Source of the DNA: Chitinophagales bacterium
GTDB lineage: Bacteria; Bacteroidota; Bacteroidia; Chitinophagales; LD1
DNA length: 64,000 nt
Direction: 5' to 3'
NCBI GenBank assembly: GCA_019638515.1
Contig: JAHBTS010000008.1
Location: 52,719-116,718 of the forward strand
Part shown: one piece after another, positions 26,068 to 35,233 of the stretch
Position numbering within the stretch: position 1 is the first letter of the stretch
How the letters are laid out: each line of letters opens with the position of its first letter
Notes under the pieces: model-generated
Told to the model about the DNA's origin: nothing
Databases searched by the model: none
What the model saw: the letters and a program-made list of their open reading frames with translations, nothing else
Made by a program: the position numbers and the translations under genes

Positions 26068-27186
26068 ATGAGTAACCGTATGAAAAGTAATAGATGTAAA
26101 CTAATGGCACAACTGCCAATTGCAATAATTAGTAGCATAATAGTAATGATAAGCGCTTGCGGGAAAACGCCTAAACCCGCAACAGAACAGCAGTTTGAAC
26201 TTTCTGATACCATGTTAGAAAGAACACGTTTTGCTACTGCACATACTGTAAAGCTGCGCAACGAACTTAAAATGTTTGGAAAAATAAAGGCCGACAACAA
26301 CAAGTTGGTTGAAATAGTGCCGGTGGTTGGCGGTTATGTAACAGCGGTGAATGTGGAGTTGGGCGATTACGTAGAAAAGGGGCAAACCCTTGCCATTATT
26401 AGAAGTGGAGAAGTGGCAGAATATGAACGCGAAAAGCTTTCAGCACAAAGTGATGTGTTATTAGCAGAGAAAAATTTGCAGGTAGCAAGAGATTTGTTTA
26501 ATAGCAAACTCACTTCAGAAAAGGATGTAATAGCAGCTCAAAAAGAATTAGAGAAAGCACAGGCAGAACTAAAGCGCATTACTGAAGTGTTCTCCATTTA
26601 TAGCCTTTCAAATAATGCGGAGTATTATGTAAAAGCGCCCATTAGCGGTTTTGTAGTGGAGAAAAGCATTAATCGCGATATGCAGTTACGTAACGATCGC
26701 AGCGAAAACATTTTTGACATTGCTCAAATAGACGAGGTGTGGGCAGTAGCTAATGTAAACGAAAGCGATATAGCTAAAATTAAGCTGGGTTACGAAGCCG
26801 ATGTAAAAACAATTAGTTATCCCGATAAAGTTTTTGTAGGTAAAGTAGATAGGATTTTTAATGTGCTTGATCCGGAAACGCGCTCCATGAAAGCGCGCAT
26901 TAAAATGGCAAATAAAGACTACCTCCTTAAGCCGGAAATGAACTGTTATGTTACACTTAGGTACGAAGAGAATACAAGCATGATTGCTGTTCCTGCTGCT
27001 GCTTTGGTGTTTGATAAAAGCAAAAATTTTGTAATGATTTTTAAAGACCGAAAGCATATAGAAACACGGCAGGTAGAGGTGTTTAGGCAGGTGGGAGATA
27101 TTGCCTACATAGCATCCGGCTTATCGGAAGGTGAAAAAATAATTTCTCAAAACCAACTGCTTATTTACGATGCACTCAACGATTAG
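26068..27186 (+). CDS. czcB: RND periplasmic adaptor (CzcB/CusB-like) lipoprotein
   Basis: 372 residues. An N-terminal lipobox (I-S-A-C, Cys 31) anchors it. The barrel-sandwich (lipoyl) half is G-G-Y-V-T-A-V-N-V-E-L-G-D-Y-V-E-K-G-Q-T-L, an alpha-hairpin follows (about 125-170), then the second half A-P-I-S-G-F-V-V-E-K, a beta-barrel and a membrane-proximal domain. Adaptors of this family link the inner-membrane pump to the outer-membrane factor and may hand metal to the pump. Genes for CzcC-like and CzcA-like proteins flank it. No N-terminal metal-binding histidine cluster is seen, unlike classical CzcB. Confidence 0.9.
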   Translation: MSNRMKSNRCKLMAQLPIAIISSIIVMISACGKTPKPATEQQFELSDTMLERTRFATAHTVKLRNELKMFGKIKADNNKLVEIVPVVGGYVTAVNVELGDYVEKGQTLAIIRSGEVAEYEREKLSAQSDVLLAEKNLQVARDLFNSKLTSEKDVIAAQKELEKAQAELKRITEVFSIYSLSNNAEYYVKAPISGFVVEKSINRDMQLRNDRSENIFDIAQIDEVWAVANVNESDIAKIKLGYEADVKTISYPDKVFVGKVDRIFNVLDPETRSMKARIKMANKDYLLKPEMNCYVTLRYEENTSMIAVPAAALVFDKSKNFVMIFKDRKHIETRQVEVFRQVGDIAYIASGLSEGEKIISQNQLLIYDALND

Positions 27187-27227
27187 TGCAAGTACATTTT
27201 CTTAATGGCAATTAAAGTAGTAATAGT

Positions 27228-30200
27228 ATGAATCGGTTTATTAGAAATATAGTTGGCTTTTCGCTCAAGAATAGATTCTTCACCTTCTTTATGGTGGGGG
27301 TATTAGTAATAATTGGTATAGTGAGTTTCACCAAAATGCCCATAGAGGCATTTCCAGATGTTACCAATACACAAATAATTATTGTAACGGAGTGGAATGG
27401 GCGCAGCGCAGAGGAAGTGGAGCGCTTTGTTACAGTGCCCATAGAAGTAAGCATGAATGCTGTGCAGCGCAAAGTAAACGTACGCAGCGTAACCATGTTT
27501 GGACTGAGCGTAATAAAGATAATATTCGAAGATGGCGTAGAAGATTTTTTTGCCCGCCAGCAGGTGAATAATCAATTGCGGAATGTTATGCTGCCCGATG
27601 GTGTAGATCCAGATGTGCAGCCGCCTTACGGCCCCACCGGAGAAATTTTTCGCTATGTACTTAAAAGTTCCGATCGCGACACGCGCGAATTGCTTACACT
27701 GCAAAACTGGGTGATAGATAGGCAGCTTAGGCAAGTGCCTGGTGTGGCGGATGTGGTGGCATTTGGAGGGCAAGAAAAAATTTATGAAATACAAGTAGAT
27801 CCCTATAAACTTCAGAAGTATGGTATTACACCATTGGAGGTGTTTGAAGCTGTGAGCAAAAGCAATTTGAATGTAGGAGGAGATATAATCGAGAAAAATG
27901 GACAAGCCTATGTAGTGCGCGGTCTTGGACTACTTTCATCTAAAGAAGATATTGAGAATATTATTGTAGATGATTTTAACGATAACCCCATTTTGGTTCG
28001 CAACTTGGCAGAGGTAAACGAGAGCAGCGCTCCACGCGTTGGGCAAGTTGGCTTAAACGAAAATAATGATGTTGTAGAAGGAATTATAGTAATGCGCAAG
28101 GGCGAAAATCCGAGCGATGTATTAGCTCGTGTAAAGGCAAAAATTGCTGAAATAAACGAAACCATTTTGCCCAAAGATGTAAAAATGGAAACCTTCTACG
28201 ACCGCGATAACTTAATGACTTATTGCACGCATACAGTAATGCACAACCTTATAGAGGGTATTGTGCTGGTAACTGTTATAGTGTTCATATTTATGGCAGA
28301 TTGGCGCACCACATTTATAGTGGCGCTCATTATTCCGCTCTCACTTTTATTTGCTTTTATGTGTTTGCAGCTAATGGGCATGAGCGCCAATTTGCTTTCT
28401 CTAGGTGCCGTAGATTTTGGAATTATTATTGATGGTGCAGTTGTAATGGTAGAAGGCATGTTTGTAGCGCTCGATTCACTGGCGCATAAGAGTGGCATGG
28501 AACGCTTTAATAAGTTGAGTAAGTTGGGCTTAATTAAGCGCACCGGAGGCGAAATGGGCAAAGCTGTTTTTTTTAGCAAGCTCATCATTATCACTGCCTT
28601 GTTGCCCATTTTTTCTTTTCAAAAGGTGGAAGGAAAGATGTTTTCTCCCTTAGCTTATACGCTTGGCTTTGCCTTACTGGGGGCACTTATTTATACCCTA
28701 ACTTTGGTACCGCTTTTGGTTTCTATATTGCTGAAAAAAGACGTAAAGGAAAAGCACAACTTTTTTGTAGTAGCCATAAATAATAGTGTTGAAAAGGCGT
28801 TTGGATGGTGCTTTGGAAATAAGCGTTTGAGCCTTACTATTTCTGTAGTTTTTTTGTTACTCACATTGCTTTCTACCCAATTTTTAGGCACAGAATTTTT
28901 GCCACAACTCAATGAAGGCGCATTGTGGGTAGAAGCAAAACTGCCTATGAGTTCATCGCTAAGCGAAACGGTAAAAATGGTACATACCTTGCGTAAAGAG
29001 TTAATGAGTTTTGATGAAGTAAACGGTGTGCTGTCGCAAACAGGAAGAAGTAACGATGGTACCGATCCCAGTGGATTTTACTATGTGCAAATGCAAGTAA
29101 ATCTAAAACCAAAAGAAGAGTGGAAACGAAAAATTTCTGTGGACGATTTAATTGAACAAATGGATGAAAAACTGAAGCACTACCAGGGAATAGTGTATAA
29201 TTATTCGCAACCTATTATTGATAATGTTGCAGAGGCGGTTGCCGGAATAAATGCATCGAACGCGGTGAAGATATATGGCGATGATTTAGATAAGTTAGAT
29301 GAATATGCCAATGCAGTAATAGCGCAAATACAGCATGTGCGTGGTATAAAAGATGTAGGCATTTTGCGCAATATAGGCCAGCCGGAAATGAGTATTGTAA
29401 TGGATAAAGAAAAAATGGCGTTGTATGGCGTACAATTGGCAGATGCGCAAGCCGTAATAGAAATGGCAATTGGTGGTAAAACGGCTACACAGAAATACGA
29501 GGGCGAGAAGAAATTTGATGTGCGGATACGATACAAAGAAGAATACCGGAAAAGCCAAGAAGATATAGAGCTATTAATGGTGCCAAGTATCAGAAGAGGA
29601 AAAATTCCATTAAAAGAAATTGCTACCATTAAAACTCTTACAGGGCCTGCTTTTATTTATAGAGATGGAAAAAGATTTATTGGCGTAAAATTTTCGGTGC
29701 GCGAGCGCGATCTCGGCAGTACTATTCAAGAGGCACAAGCAAATGTTGCCAAAGGCATTAAGTTACCTCAGGGTTACAGCATTGCTTGGACCGGAGAGTT
29801 TGAAAATCAGGTACGTGCCACCAAGCGTTTACTACAAGTAGTTCCAATAAGTTTGGCGGCAATTTTTATACTGCTCTTTATTACCTTTGGCAATGCGCGC
29901 GATGCTTCTTTGGTATTGGTAAACGTGCCATTTGCGCTCATTGGAGGTATTTTGGCATTGCATGTTACAGGTATGAATTTTGGTATTTCTGCCGGTGTTG
30001 GATTTATTGCGCTGTTTGGAATTTGTGTGCAGAATGGTGTAATTCTTATTTCAGAATTCAACAAAAATTTGCACAATAAGATGAGCTTAGCCGATAGTAT
30101 TTTGTTAGGAGTGCGCAATAGAACGCGCCCCGTGGTAATGACCGCTATGATGGCTGCAATAGGTTTACTGCCAGCAGCTATTTCAACCGGCATTGGCAGC

Positions 30201-30326
30201 GAAAGTCAAAAACCGTTGGCAATAGTAATTATTGGTGGTTTAATTACGGCTACGGTACTTACGTTGCTTATTTTTCCGAATGTGTATTGGTTGTTTTATA
30301 GAAAGCAACACGATATGTTAAGATAG
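27228..30326 (+). CDS. czcA: Heavy-metal efflux RND pump (CzcA-like)
   Basis: 1032 residues, normal for HME-RND pumps, with twelve membrane helices and two large periplasmic loops. Helix 4 carries L-S-L-G-A-V-D-F-G-I-I-I-D-G-A-V-V-M-V-E, which holds the D-F-G-x3-D-G-A-x3-V-E arrangement associated with zinc/cobalt/cadmium/nickel exporters, not the copper/silver CusA type. The usual final Asn is Gly here (V-E-G-M). It expels divalent cations by proton antiport, with the adaptor and outer-membrane factor encoded just upstream. Metal identity is inferred from the helix-4 motif. No metalloregulator gene is next to the operon. Confidence 0.93.
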   Translation: MNRFIRNIVGFSLKNRFFTFFMVGVLVIIGIVSFTKMPIEAFPDVTNTQIIIVTEWNGRSAEEVERFVTVPIEVSMNAVQRKVNVRSVTMFGLSVIKIIFEDGVEDFFARQQVNNQLRNVMLPDGVDPDVQPPYGPTGEIFRYVLKSSDRDTRELLTLQNWVIDRQLRQVPGVADVVAFGGQEKIYEIQVDPYKLQKYGITPLEVFEAVSKSNLNVGGDIIEKNGQAYVVRGLGLLSSKEDIENIIVDDFNDNPILVRNLAEVNESSAPRVGQVGLNENNDVVEGIIVMRKGENPSDVLARVKAKIAEINETILPKDVKMETFYDRDNLMTYCTHTVMHNLIEGIVLVTVIVFIFMADWRTTFIVALIIPLSLLFAFMCLQLMGMSANLLSLGAVDFGIIIDGAVVMVEGMFVALDSLAHKSGMERFNKLSKLGLIKRTGGEMGKAVFFSKLIIITALLPIFSFQKVEGKMFSPLAYTLGFALLGALIYTLTLVPLLVSILLKKDVKEKHNFFVVAINNSVEKAFGWCFGNKRLSLTISVVFLLLTLLSTQFLGTEFLPQLNEGALWVEAKLPMSSSLSETVKMVHTLRKELMSFDEVNGVLSQTGRSNDGTDPSGFYYVQMQVNLKPKEEWKRKISVDDLIEQMDEKLKHYQGIVYNYSQPIIDNVAEAVAGINASNAVKIYGDDLDKLDEYANAVIAQIQHVRGIKDVGILRNIGQPEMSIVMDKEKMALYGVQLADAQAVIEMAIGGKTATQKYEGEKKFDVRIRYKEEYRKSQEDIELLMVPSIRRGKIPLKEIATIKTLTGPAFIYRDGKRFIGVKFSVRERDLGSTIQEAQANVAKGIKLPQGYSIAWTGEFENQVRATKRLLQVVPISLAAIFILLFITFGNARDASLVLVNVPFALIGGILALHVTGMNFGISAGVGFIALFGICVQNGVILISEFNKNLHNKMSLADSILLGVRNRTRPVVMTAMMAAIGLLPAAISTGIGSESQKPLAIVIIGGLITATVLTLLIFPNVYWLFYRKQHDMLR

Positions 30327-30353
30327 TTTTAGGCAACTGTTTTGCAGAAAGGC

Positions 30354-30362
30354 TATCTTCGC
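30354..30362 (+). promoter_or_regulatory. -7 promoter box upstream of aguB
   Basis: TATCTTCGC, a TAnnTTTG-like box, 15 bases upstream of the ATG at 30378 in a 51-base gap after czcA. It overlaps the right arm of an AAGATAG/CTATCTT inverted repeat that begins at the czcA stop. Confidence 0.4.
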
Positions 30363-30377
30363 AACTTCATTTAAGTT

Positions 30378-31247
30378 ATGAAGAAAGTAAAAGTTGGATT
30401 AGTGCAAATGAGTTGCACTGCAGATGTAAAAGCAAATGTAGAAAAGGCAATAAATGGTGTGCGCGAAACTGCGGCCCAAGGTGCTCAAATTGTATGCCTG
30501 CAAGAGCTGTTTACCAGCCTGTATTTTTGCGATGTAGAAGATTATGAGAATTTTAAACTGGCAGAAGCCATTCCCGGAGAAACTACCAACACGCTGTGTG
30601 CTTTGGCAAAGGAATTAAACGTTGTAATTATTGCTTCGCTGTTTGAAAAAAGAACCGAAGGTTTATACCACAACACCACAGCAGTAATTGATGCCGATGG
30701 AGCTTATTTGGGTAAGTACCGCAAAATGCATATTCCGGACGATCCTGCTTATTACGAGAAGTTTTATTTCACTCCGGGCGATTTAGGCTATAAAGTTTTT
30801 CAAACAAAGTTTGCGAAAATAGGTGTGCTTATTTGTTGGGATCAGTGGTATCCGGAGGCTGCACGCATTACCGCACTCATGGGAGCCGAAATTTTGTTTT
30901 ATCCTACCGCAATCGGTTGGGCTACTTCGCAAGAAGAAGCTACCAATATCGAGCAGTACGGTGCTTGGCAAACTATGCAGCGAGCACATGCTATTTCAAA
31001 CGGTGTGCATGTGGTAAGTGTAAACCGTGTGGGCTTTGAGCAAAATGGTGCTATGAAGTTTTGGGGCGGTAGTTTTGTGAGCAATCCGTTTGGCAGTTTG
31101 CTTTATTTGGCTTCGCATGACAAAGAAGAAAATAAAGTAGTGGAGTTAGATTTAAAGGCTACAGATTTTTACAGAACACATTGGCCGTTTTTGCGCGATA
31201 GAAGAATAGATTCTTACGCACCAATTACCCAACGTTTTATAGACTAA
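30378..31247 (+). CDS. aguB: N-carbamoylputrescine amidase (nitrilase superfamily)
   Basis: 289 residues. The Glu-Lys-Cys triad is visible: Glu 43 in C-L-Q-E-L-F, Lys 116 in [10 protein letters not shown] and Cys 153 in [13 protein letters not shown]. The [18 protein letters not shown] and W-D-Q-W-Y-P-E patterns are those of plant and bacterial N-carbamoylputrescine amidases, which make putrescine, CO2 and ammonia in the agmatine route. The usual partner agmatine deiminase is not in this window. It is followed after 7 bases by lolD, which suggests cotranscription. Confidence 0.88.
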   Translation: MKKVKVGLVQMSCTADVKANVEKAINGVRETAAQGAQIVCLQELFTSLYFCDVEDYENFKLAEAIPGETTNTLCALAKELNVVIIASLFEKRTEGLYHNTTAVIDADGAYLGKYRKMHIPDDPAYYEKFYFTPGDLGYKVFQTKFAKIGVLICWDQWYPEAARITALMGAEILFYPTAIGWATSQEEATNIEQYGAWQTMQRAHAISNGVHVVSVNRVGFEQNGAMKFWGGSFVSNPFGSLLYLASHDKEENKVVELDLKATDFYRTHWPFLRDRRIDSYAPITQRFID

Positions 31248-31254
31248 TGCAAGC

Positions 31255-31923
31255 ATGTTGCGCGCTACCAACATAGAAAAAAGTTATGGGGCACTGCAAG
31301 TGCTAAAGGGCATTTCTCTAGAAGTGGCACAGGGCGAAATTGTTTCGCTTACAGGCGCATCGGGTGCAGGAAAAAGCACACTGCTTCACATTCTTGGCAC
31401 ATTAGATAAACCCGATAAAGGCGAAGTGTTTTTACACGATAAGAATATTTTTAAGCAAGGTGAAAAGCAGTTAGCCACCTTTAGAAATAGTGCCTTAGGT
31501 TTTGTTTTTCAGTTTCACCACTTGCTGCCGGAGTTTACAGCATTAGAAAATGTGTGTATGCCTGCTTTTATTGCAGGAAAAGATAAAAAGGAAACACAAG
31601 AGCGTGCAAAAGAATTGTTGGCACTGCTCAATGTTGCACATCGGCTTCAGCATAAACCAGCAGAACTTTCTGGCGGGGAACAGCAAAGAGTGGCGGTAGC
31701 ACGTGCATTTATCAATAAGCCATCTGTAATTTTAGCCGATGAGCCTTCGGGAAATTTAGATACAGCCAATGCCCAAAGTTTGCACGAATTGTTTTTCGAT
31801 TTGCGCAAGGCTTTTAATCAAACCTTTATTATTGTTACGCATAATCAAGAATTAGCACAAATGGCCGATCGCTGTATTCATTTAAAAGATGGGCAAATAG
31901 ACCATACGTACATACGTTCATAG
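31255..31923 (+). CDS. lolD: Lipoprotein-export ABC transporter ATP-binding protein LolD
   Basis: 222 residues. Walker A G-A-S-G-A-G-K-S (34-41), followed by [11 protein letters not shown]-loop [13 protein letters not shown], signature [14 protein letters not shown], Walker [13 protein letters not shown] and the H-loop V-T-H-N. The H-H-L-L-P-E-F-T segment is typical of LolD, the ATPase that powers release of outer-membrane lipoproteins from the inner membrane to LolA. The LolCE-type permease is encoded elsewhere, as is common in Bacteroidota. MacB-type or FtsE-type ATPases are close relatives, so the name rests on the Q-loop pattern. Confidence 0.85.
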   Translation: MLRATNIEKSYGALQVLKGISLEVAQGEIVSLTGASGAGKSTLLHILGTLDKPDKGEVFLHDKNIFKQGEKQLATFRNSALGFVFQFHHLLPEFTALENVCMPAFIAGKDKKETQERAKELLALLNVAHRLQHKPAELSGGEQQRVAVARAFINKPSVILADEPSGNLDTANAQSLHELFFDLRKAFNQTFIIVTHNQELAQMADRCIHLKDGQIDHTYIRS

Positions 31924-31985
31924 GTGTTTTCTACAGTATAATTTTCGGCAGCTAATTTTTCTCTTTTTTCTTTTGGCGATTGCTC

Positions 31986-31993
31986 TATGTTTG
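31986..31993 (+). promoter_or_regulatory. -7 promoter box for the acyl-CoA carboxylase gene
   Basis: TATGTTTG, an exact TAnnTTTG match, 17 bases upstream of the ATG at 32011. No -33 element at the usual distance. Confidence 0.45.
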
Positions 31994-32010
31994 TTCAATA
32001 TTAGTACAAC

Positions 32011-33549
32011 ATGAAGCCGTTAGAAATTCTTCAACAAAAACAAGCGCAAGCATTGCTTGGCGGAGGCAGCGATAAAATTGATGCTCAGCATAAAAAAGGA
32101 AAACTTACTGCCCGCGAACGCATAGATTTATTACTCGATGCCGGAAGTTTTGAGGAAATTGGCATGTTGGTAGAGCATCGTGCCCGCGATTTTGGTATGG
32201 ATAAACAAGTGTTTTTGGGCGATGGTGTGGTAACAGGTTATGGCACTGTAAATGGTCGTTTGGTGTATGTTTTTTCTCAAGACTTTACAGTTTTTGGAGG
32301 CGCATTAAGCGAAACACATGCCGAAAAAATTTGCAAGATAATGGACTTGGCAATGCGCAATGGCGCTCCGGTAATTGGCTTAAATGATAGTGGTGGTGCT
32401 CGCATTCAAGAAGGAGTGGTAAGCTTAGGAGGTTATGCCGATATTTTTTATAGGAATACGCTTGCAAGTGGCGTAGTGCCTCAAATTTCGGCTATTTTGG
32501 GACCGTGTGCAGGTGGTGCTGTGTATTCTCCGGCAATTACGGATTTTATTATGATGGTTGAAAATACTTCATACATGTTTGTAACAGGCCCCAACGTGGT
32601 AAAAACCGTTACACACGAAGAAGTAAGCAGCGAAGAATTAGGCGGAGCCAATACACATGCCGCTAAAAGTGGTGTTACGCATTTTTCGTTTGCCAACGAA
32701 GTTGCCTGCATTCAAGGAATAAAAACCTTGCTGAGTTTTATTCCTCAAAATTGTGAAGAAGAAGCTCCGGCACTTACTTATGAAGTATCTGATGAAGTGC
32801 GGCCGAAATTAAATGCTGTTATTCCAGAAAACCCGCAGCAGCCTTACGATATACGCGATGTAATTGCAGAACTTGCCGATGCAGATTCATTTTTTGAAGT
32901 GCATAAGGATTATGCAGAAAATATTGTAGTGGGCTTTGCAAGAATGGCAGGTAGAAGTATCGGAATTATAGCCAACCAACCTGCGGTATTGGCTGGTGTG
33001 TTAGACATAAATGCATCAAAAAAAGGAGCGCGGTTTGTACGTTTTTGCGATGCTTTCAATATCCCATTGCTTACATTGGTAGATGTGCCGGGTTTTCTTC
33101 CGGGAACCGATCAAGAGTGGAACGGAATTATTACCAATGGTGCTAAATTGCTATTTGCTTTTTCTGAAGCCACTGTGCCAAAAGTTACGGTAATTGTGCG
33201 TAAAGCGTATGGTGGAGCTTACGATGTAATGAATAGCAAGCACATAGGTGCCGATATGAATTTTGCTTGGCCACAGGCCGAAATTGCAGTAATGGGTGCC
33301 AAGGGTGCTGCCGAAATTATTTTTAAGAAAGAGATTGCCGCTGCCGAAGATAGAGTTGCCAAATTAGCAGAGGTAGAAATGCAGTATAAAGAAACATTTG
33401 CTAATCCTTACAAGGCAGCAGCACGCGGGTTTATAGACGAAGTAATTGAACCTGCTGCTACACGCAAAAAACTAATTAGCACGTTTAAAATGTTGGAAAA
33501 TAAAGCGGTAAAGCTGCCTCGTAAAAAACACGATAATATTCCTCTGTAA
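32011..33549 (+). CDS. Acyl-CoA carboxylase beta subunit (carboxyltransferase; PccB-like)
   Basis: 512 residues, two crotonase-like halves. Half one has the oxyanion segments S-G-G-A-R-I-Q-E-G and [12 protein letters not shown]; half two has V-D-V-P-G-F-L-P-G and [10 protein letters not shown]. The start (E-I-L-Q-Q-K-Q ... [13 protein letters not shown]) is standard. It transfers carboxyl from biotin to propionyl-CoA or a related acyl-CoA, or runs as the alpha subunit of a decarboxylase pump. The biotin carboxylase and carrier are not adjacent. Together with HMG-CoA lyase (43 kb) it could serve branched-chain amino acid catabolism; the acyl group is not assignable by eye. Confidence 0.9.
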   Translation: MKPLEILQQKQAQALLGGGSDKIDAQHKKGKLTARERIDLLLDAGSFEEIGMLVEHRARDFGMDKQVFLGDGVVTGYGTVNGRLVYVFSQDFTVFGGALSETHAEKICKIMDLAMRNGAPVIGLNDSGGARIQEGVVSLGGYADIFYRNTLASGVVPQISAILGPCAGGAVYSPAITDFIMMVENTSYMFVTGPNVVKTVTHEEVSSEELGGANTHAAKSGVTHFSFANEVACIQGIKTLLSFIPQNCEEEAPALTYEVSDEVRPKLNAVIPENPQQPYDIRDVIAELADADSFFEVHKDYAENIVVGFARMAGRSIGIIANQPAVLAGVLDINASKKGARFVRFCDAFNIPLLTLVDVPGFLPGTDQEWNGIITNGAKLLFAFSEATVPKVTVIVRKAYGGAYDVMNSKHIGADMNFAWPQAEIAVMGAKGAAEIIFKKEIAAAEDRVAKLAEVEMQYKETFANPYKAAARGFIDEVIEPAATRKKLISTFKMLENKAVKLPRKKHDNIPL

Positions 33550-33583
33550 GAATATTGTGTTGCAAAGATAGGTTGAAGGGAAG

Positions 33584-33977
33584 TTACCTTTTCACGATTT
33601 CTACACCATCTACAAAGTAGTTTGTTTCACCCTGCCAAAAGAAGTTTTTTAGTACTTCATGATAGTGTAGGCTTACATATTTTCCTTCGCAGTTTTTAAG
33701 TTGTTGTGCTGTGGCTTCATCTTTTACAGAAAAATGCCAGATGAGATTTACACCAACTGTTTCGGGACTTGGCTGTAAGCCCCCAATATTAAGTTCGCCT
33801 TCATACGTTTTAAAGAAATAGCCTTCTTTGTGGAATTTAATGAGCAGCCCTGCTGCGGTTTCCTTCGCTGTAAGTATAGCCGCTAATAAAGTAAGCTATT
33901 ACAGCAATTACAATTAAAATAAACGCAAACCATAGGAAGATTTTAGTAAGGAGGCTTTTAATAGAATTAGTATCCAT
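33584..33977 (-). pseudogene. Frameshifted gene for a conserved single-pass membrane protein
   Basis: An ATG at 33977 opens M-D-T-N-S-I-K, a membrane helix (about residues 12-30) and S-G-Y-T-Y-S-E-G, then hits a stop after 47 codons. Reading on in the next frame gives A-G-L-L-I-K-F-H-K-E-G-Y-F-F-K-T-Y-E-G-E-L-N and continues to a TAA at 33584. Joined, the two parts make about 130 residues of a Bacteroidota family with the pattern Y-S-E-G-T-x-A-G-x-L-I-K ... K-T-Y-E-G-x-L-N-x-G-G and a V-K-D-E-A region. Removing one base from the T run at 33859-33861 (A run on the coding strand) restores the frame exactly. The function is unknown. Either a recent inactivation or a sequencing error. Confidence 0.8.
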
Positions 33978-33995
33978 AATTAAGAGTTTAAATTG

Positions 33996-34901
33996 TTATC
34001 TAGTCGCAGTTGTACTGTTTTTATACTCTGTGTACACCTCTCTTACAATACCATCGCTCAAACCGATTTTTGGAACGTATATTTTTTTTGAATTGGTGCA
34101 GCGCATGAGTGTAAGAAAAATTTCTCCGGCAGGAATAATTACATCGGCACGGTCGGGGTTTAAATCTAAGAGTTTAATGCGATCGTCTATGGAAAAAGAT
34201 TTTATGTGTTGAACTATTTCGTTCAATGTATCAAAACTCATGGCTTTGCCGGATTTTAGCTGTGCAATTTTCGATATGCGGTTAATGTTTCCACCGGAGC
34301 CAATCATCGAAAAATTTTCAACTCCTTTTAGTTGTTTTTTCAACCAATCTTTTAGGAGTTTCCAATCTTTTGGGGTTACTTGATTTTGTAAAATTCTAAT
34401 GGTGCCGATATTGAATGATGTGGCGGCTATGGCTTCTTTATTCACAAAAATAGTAATTTCTGTGCTGCCGCCACCAACATCTACAAATACACAGTTGGTA
34501 CCTATTTTGGCAGCTTGTGCATGTTGGCTGTTAAATATCATACTGGCTTCGCTGTTGCCGGTAATAATGCCAATTTCTATACCGGCTTCTTCGCGTATAC
34601 GCTTTACGATTTCTTTTCCGTTTTTGGCCTCGCGCATGGCGCTGGTGGCGCAGCCTTTGTAGTGTACTACTTCGTTGGCAATCATAAGGTGTTTAAACCC
34701 TTTCATGGCTTCAACCAATCTATCTACTGTGGCTTTGGGAATTTTATGTTCAGAAAATGCAGTGCCGCCCAAGCGAACGGGTACTCTAATGAGTGCACTT
34801 TTTTTAAATAGGGGAGTAGTGCCGTTTTCTACCACATTAGCAATGAGTAAACGAACAGAGTTGGAGCCAATATCTATGGCTGCTACTTTTTTAATTTCCA
34901 A
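33996..34901 (-). CDS. Ppx/GppA family phosphatase
   Basis: 301 residues, the short two-subdomain form (actin-like ATPase fold) without the C-terminal HD part of the E. coli enzymes. Motifs: A-A-I-D-I-G-S-N-S-V-R-L-L-I near the N-terminus, a catalytic-Glu region A-T-S-A-M-R-E-A-K-N-G, V-F-V-D-V-G-G-G-S-T-E-I and M-I-G-S-G-G-N-I-N-R. The family hydrolyses polyphosphate ends or (p)ppGpp. With PPK2 encoded 14 kb away, exopolyphosphatase is a reasonable guess, but specificity is not decided by these motifs. The frameshifted small gene follows it after 18 bases on the same strand. Confidence 0.9.
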   Translation of the reverse strand: MEIKKVAAIDIGSNSVRLLIANVVENGTTPLFKKSALIRVPVRLGGTAFSEHKIPKATVDRLVEAMKGFKHLMIANEVVHYKGCATSAMREAKNGKEIVKRIREEAGIEIGIITGNSEASMIFNSQHAQAAKIGTNCVFVDVGGGSTEITIFVNKEAIAATSFNIGTIRILQNQVTPKDWKLLKDWLKKQLKGVENFSMIGSGGNINRISKIAQLKSGKAMSFDTLNEIVQHIKSFSIDDRIKLLDLNPDRADVIIPAGEIFLTLMRCTNSKKIYVPKIGLSDGIVREVYTEYKNSTTATR

Positions 34902-34974
34902 TGCGCGTTATTTTCAATCAAAAAACATTTCAAAAATTTTGAAACCGAAATAGAGTTTTCAACGCGTGTGGAAG

Positions 34975-35226
34975 TTACCGAAGATGCTGTAATGTGCCGG
35001 GTTCGGCATCTATTTCAATTGTCTTAAAAGGGGCGTTTGCTCCTTTTAAAATAGTTATCTTGGATTTTGGAACTTTGAGTTGCTGGCTTAAAAACTGAAT
35101 GAGTTCTTTGTTGGCTTTGCCTTCGGTAGCAGGTGCTTTTACTTTTACAACTATTTTGCCTGGTTCGGGAGTTGTAATTTCGTTTTGCTTACTGCCTGCT
35201 TTTACCTGAATATGAAGGGTAACCAT
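34975..35226 (-). CDS. DUF167 (YggU-like) family protein
   Basis: 83 residues from the ATG at 35226; a longer in-frame start would run back into the upstream transglutaminase-like gene. The pattern L-H-I-Q-V-K-A-G-S-K-Q-N, then K-V-K-A-P-A-T-E-G-K-A-N-K-E-L-I-Q-F-L and K-S-K-I-T-I-L-K-G defines the family. It is a small alpha/beta protein found across life, with no confirmed biochemical role. Here it sits 7 bases after the transglutaminase-like gene, so the two are likely cotranscribed. Confidence 0.85.
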   Translation of the reverse strand: MVTLHIQVKAGSKQNEITTPEPGKIVVKVKAPATEGKANKELIQFLSQQLKVPKSKITILKGANAPFKTIEIDAEPGTLQHLR

Positions 35227-35233
35227 GCTGTTG

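Noticed and set aside
27303..27905. 200-codon minus-strand open frame
   Set aside because: It is antisense to the czcA N-terminal region, rich in His, Tyr and Ile as expected from the complement; no start or domain support.
24203..30326. Possible genomic island inserted at tRNA-Leu carrying metal efflux
   Set aside because: No integrase, no second copy of the tRNA 3' end seen downstream, and no visible change in composition.
30320..30360. AAGATAG/CTATCTT inverted repeat as terminator of czcA
   Set aside because: The arms are only seven bases with a loop of more than 20, there is no T run, and the right arm overlaps the promoter box of the next gene.
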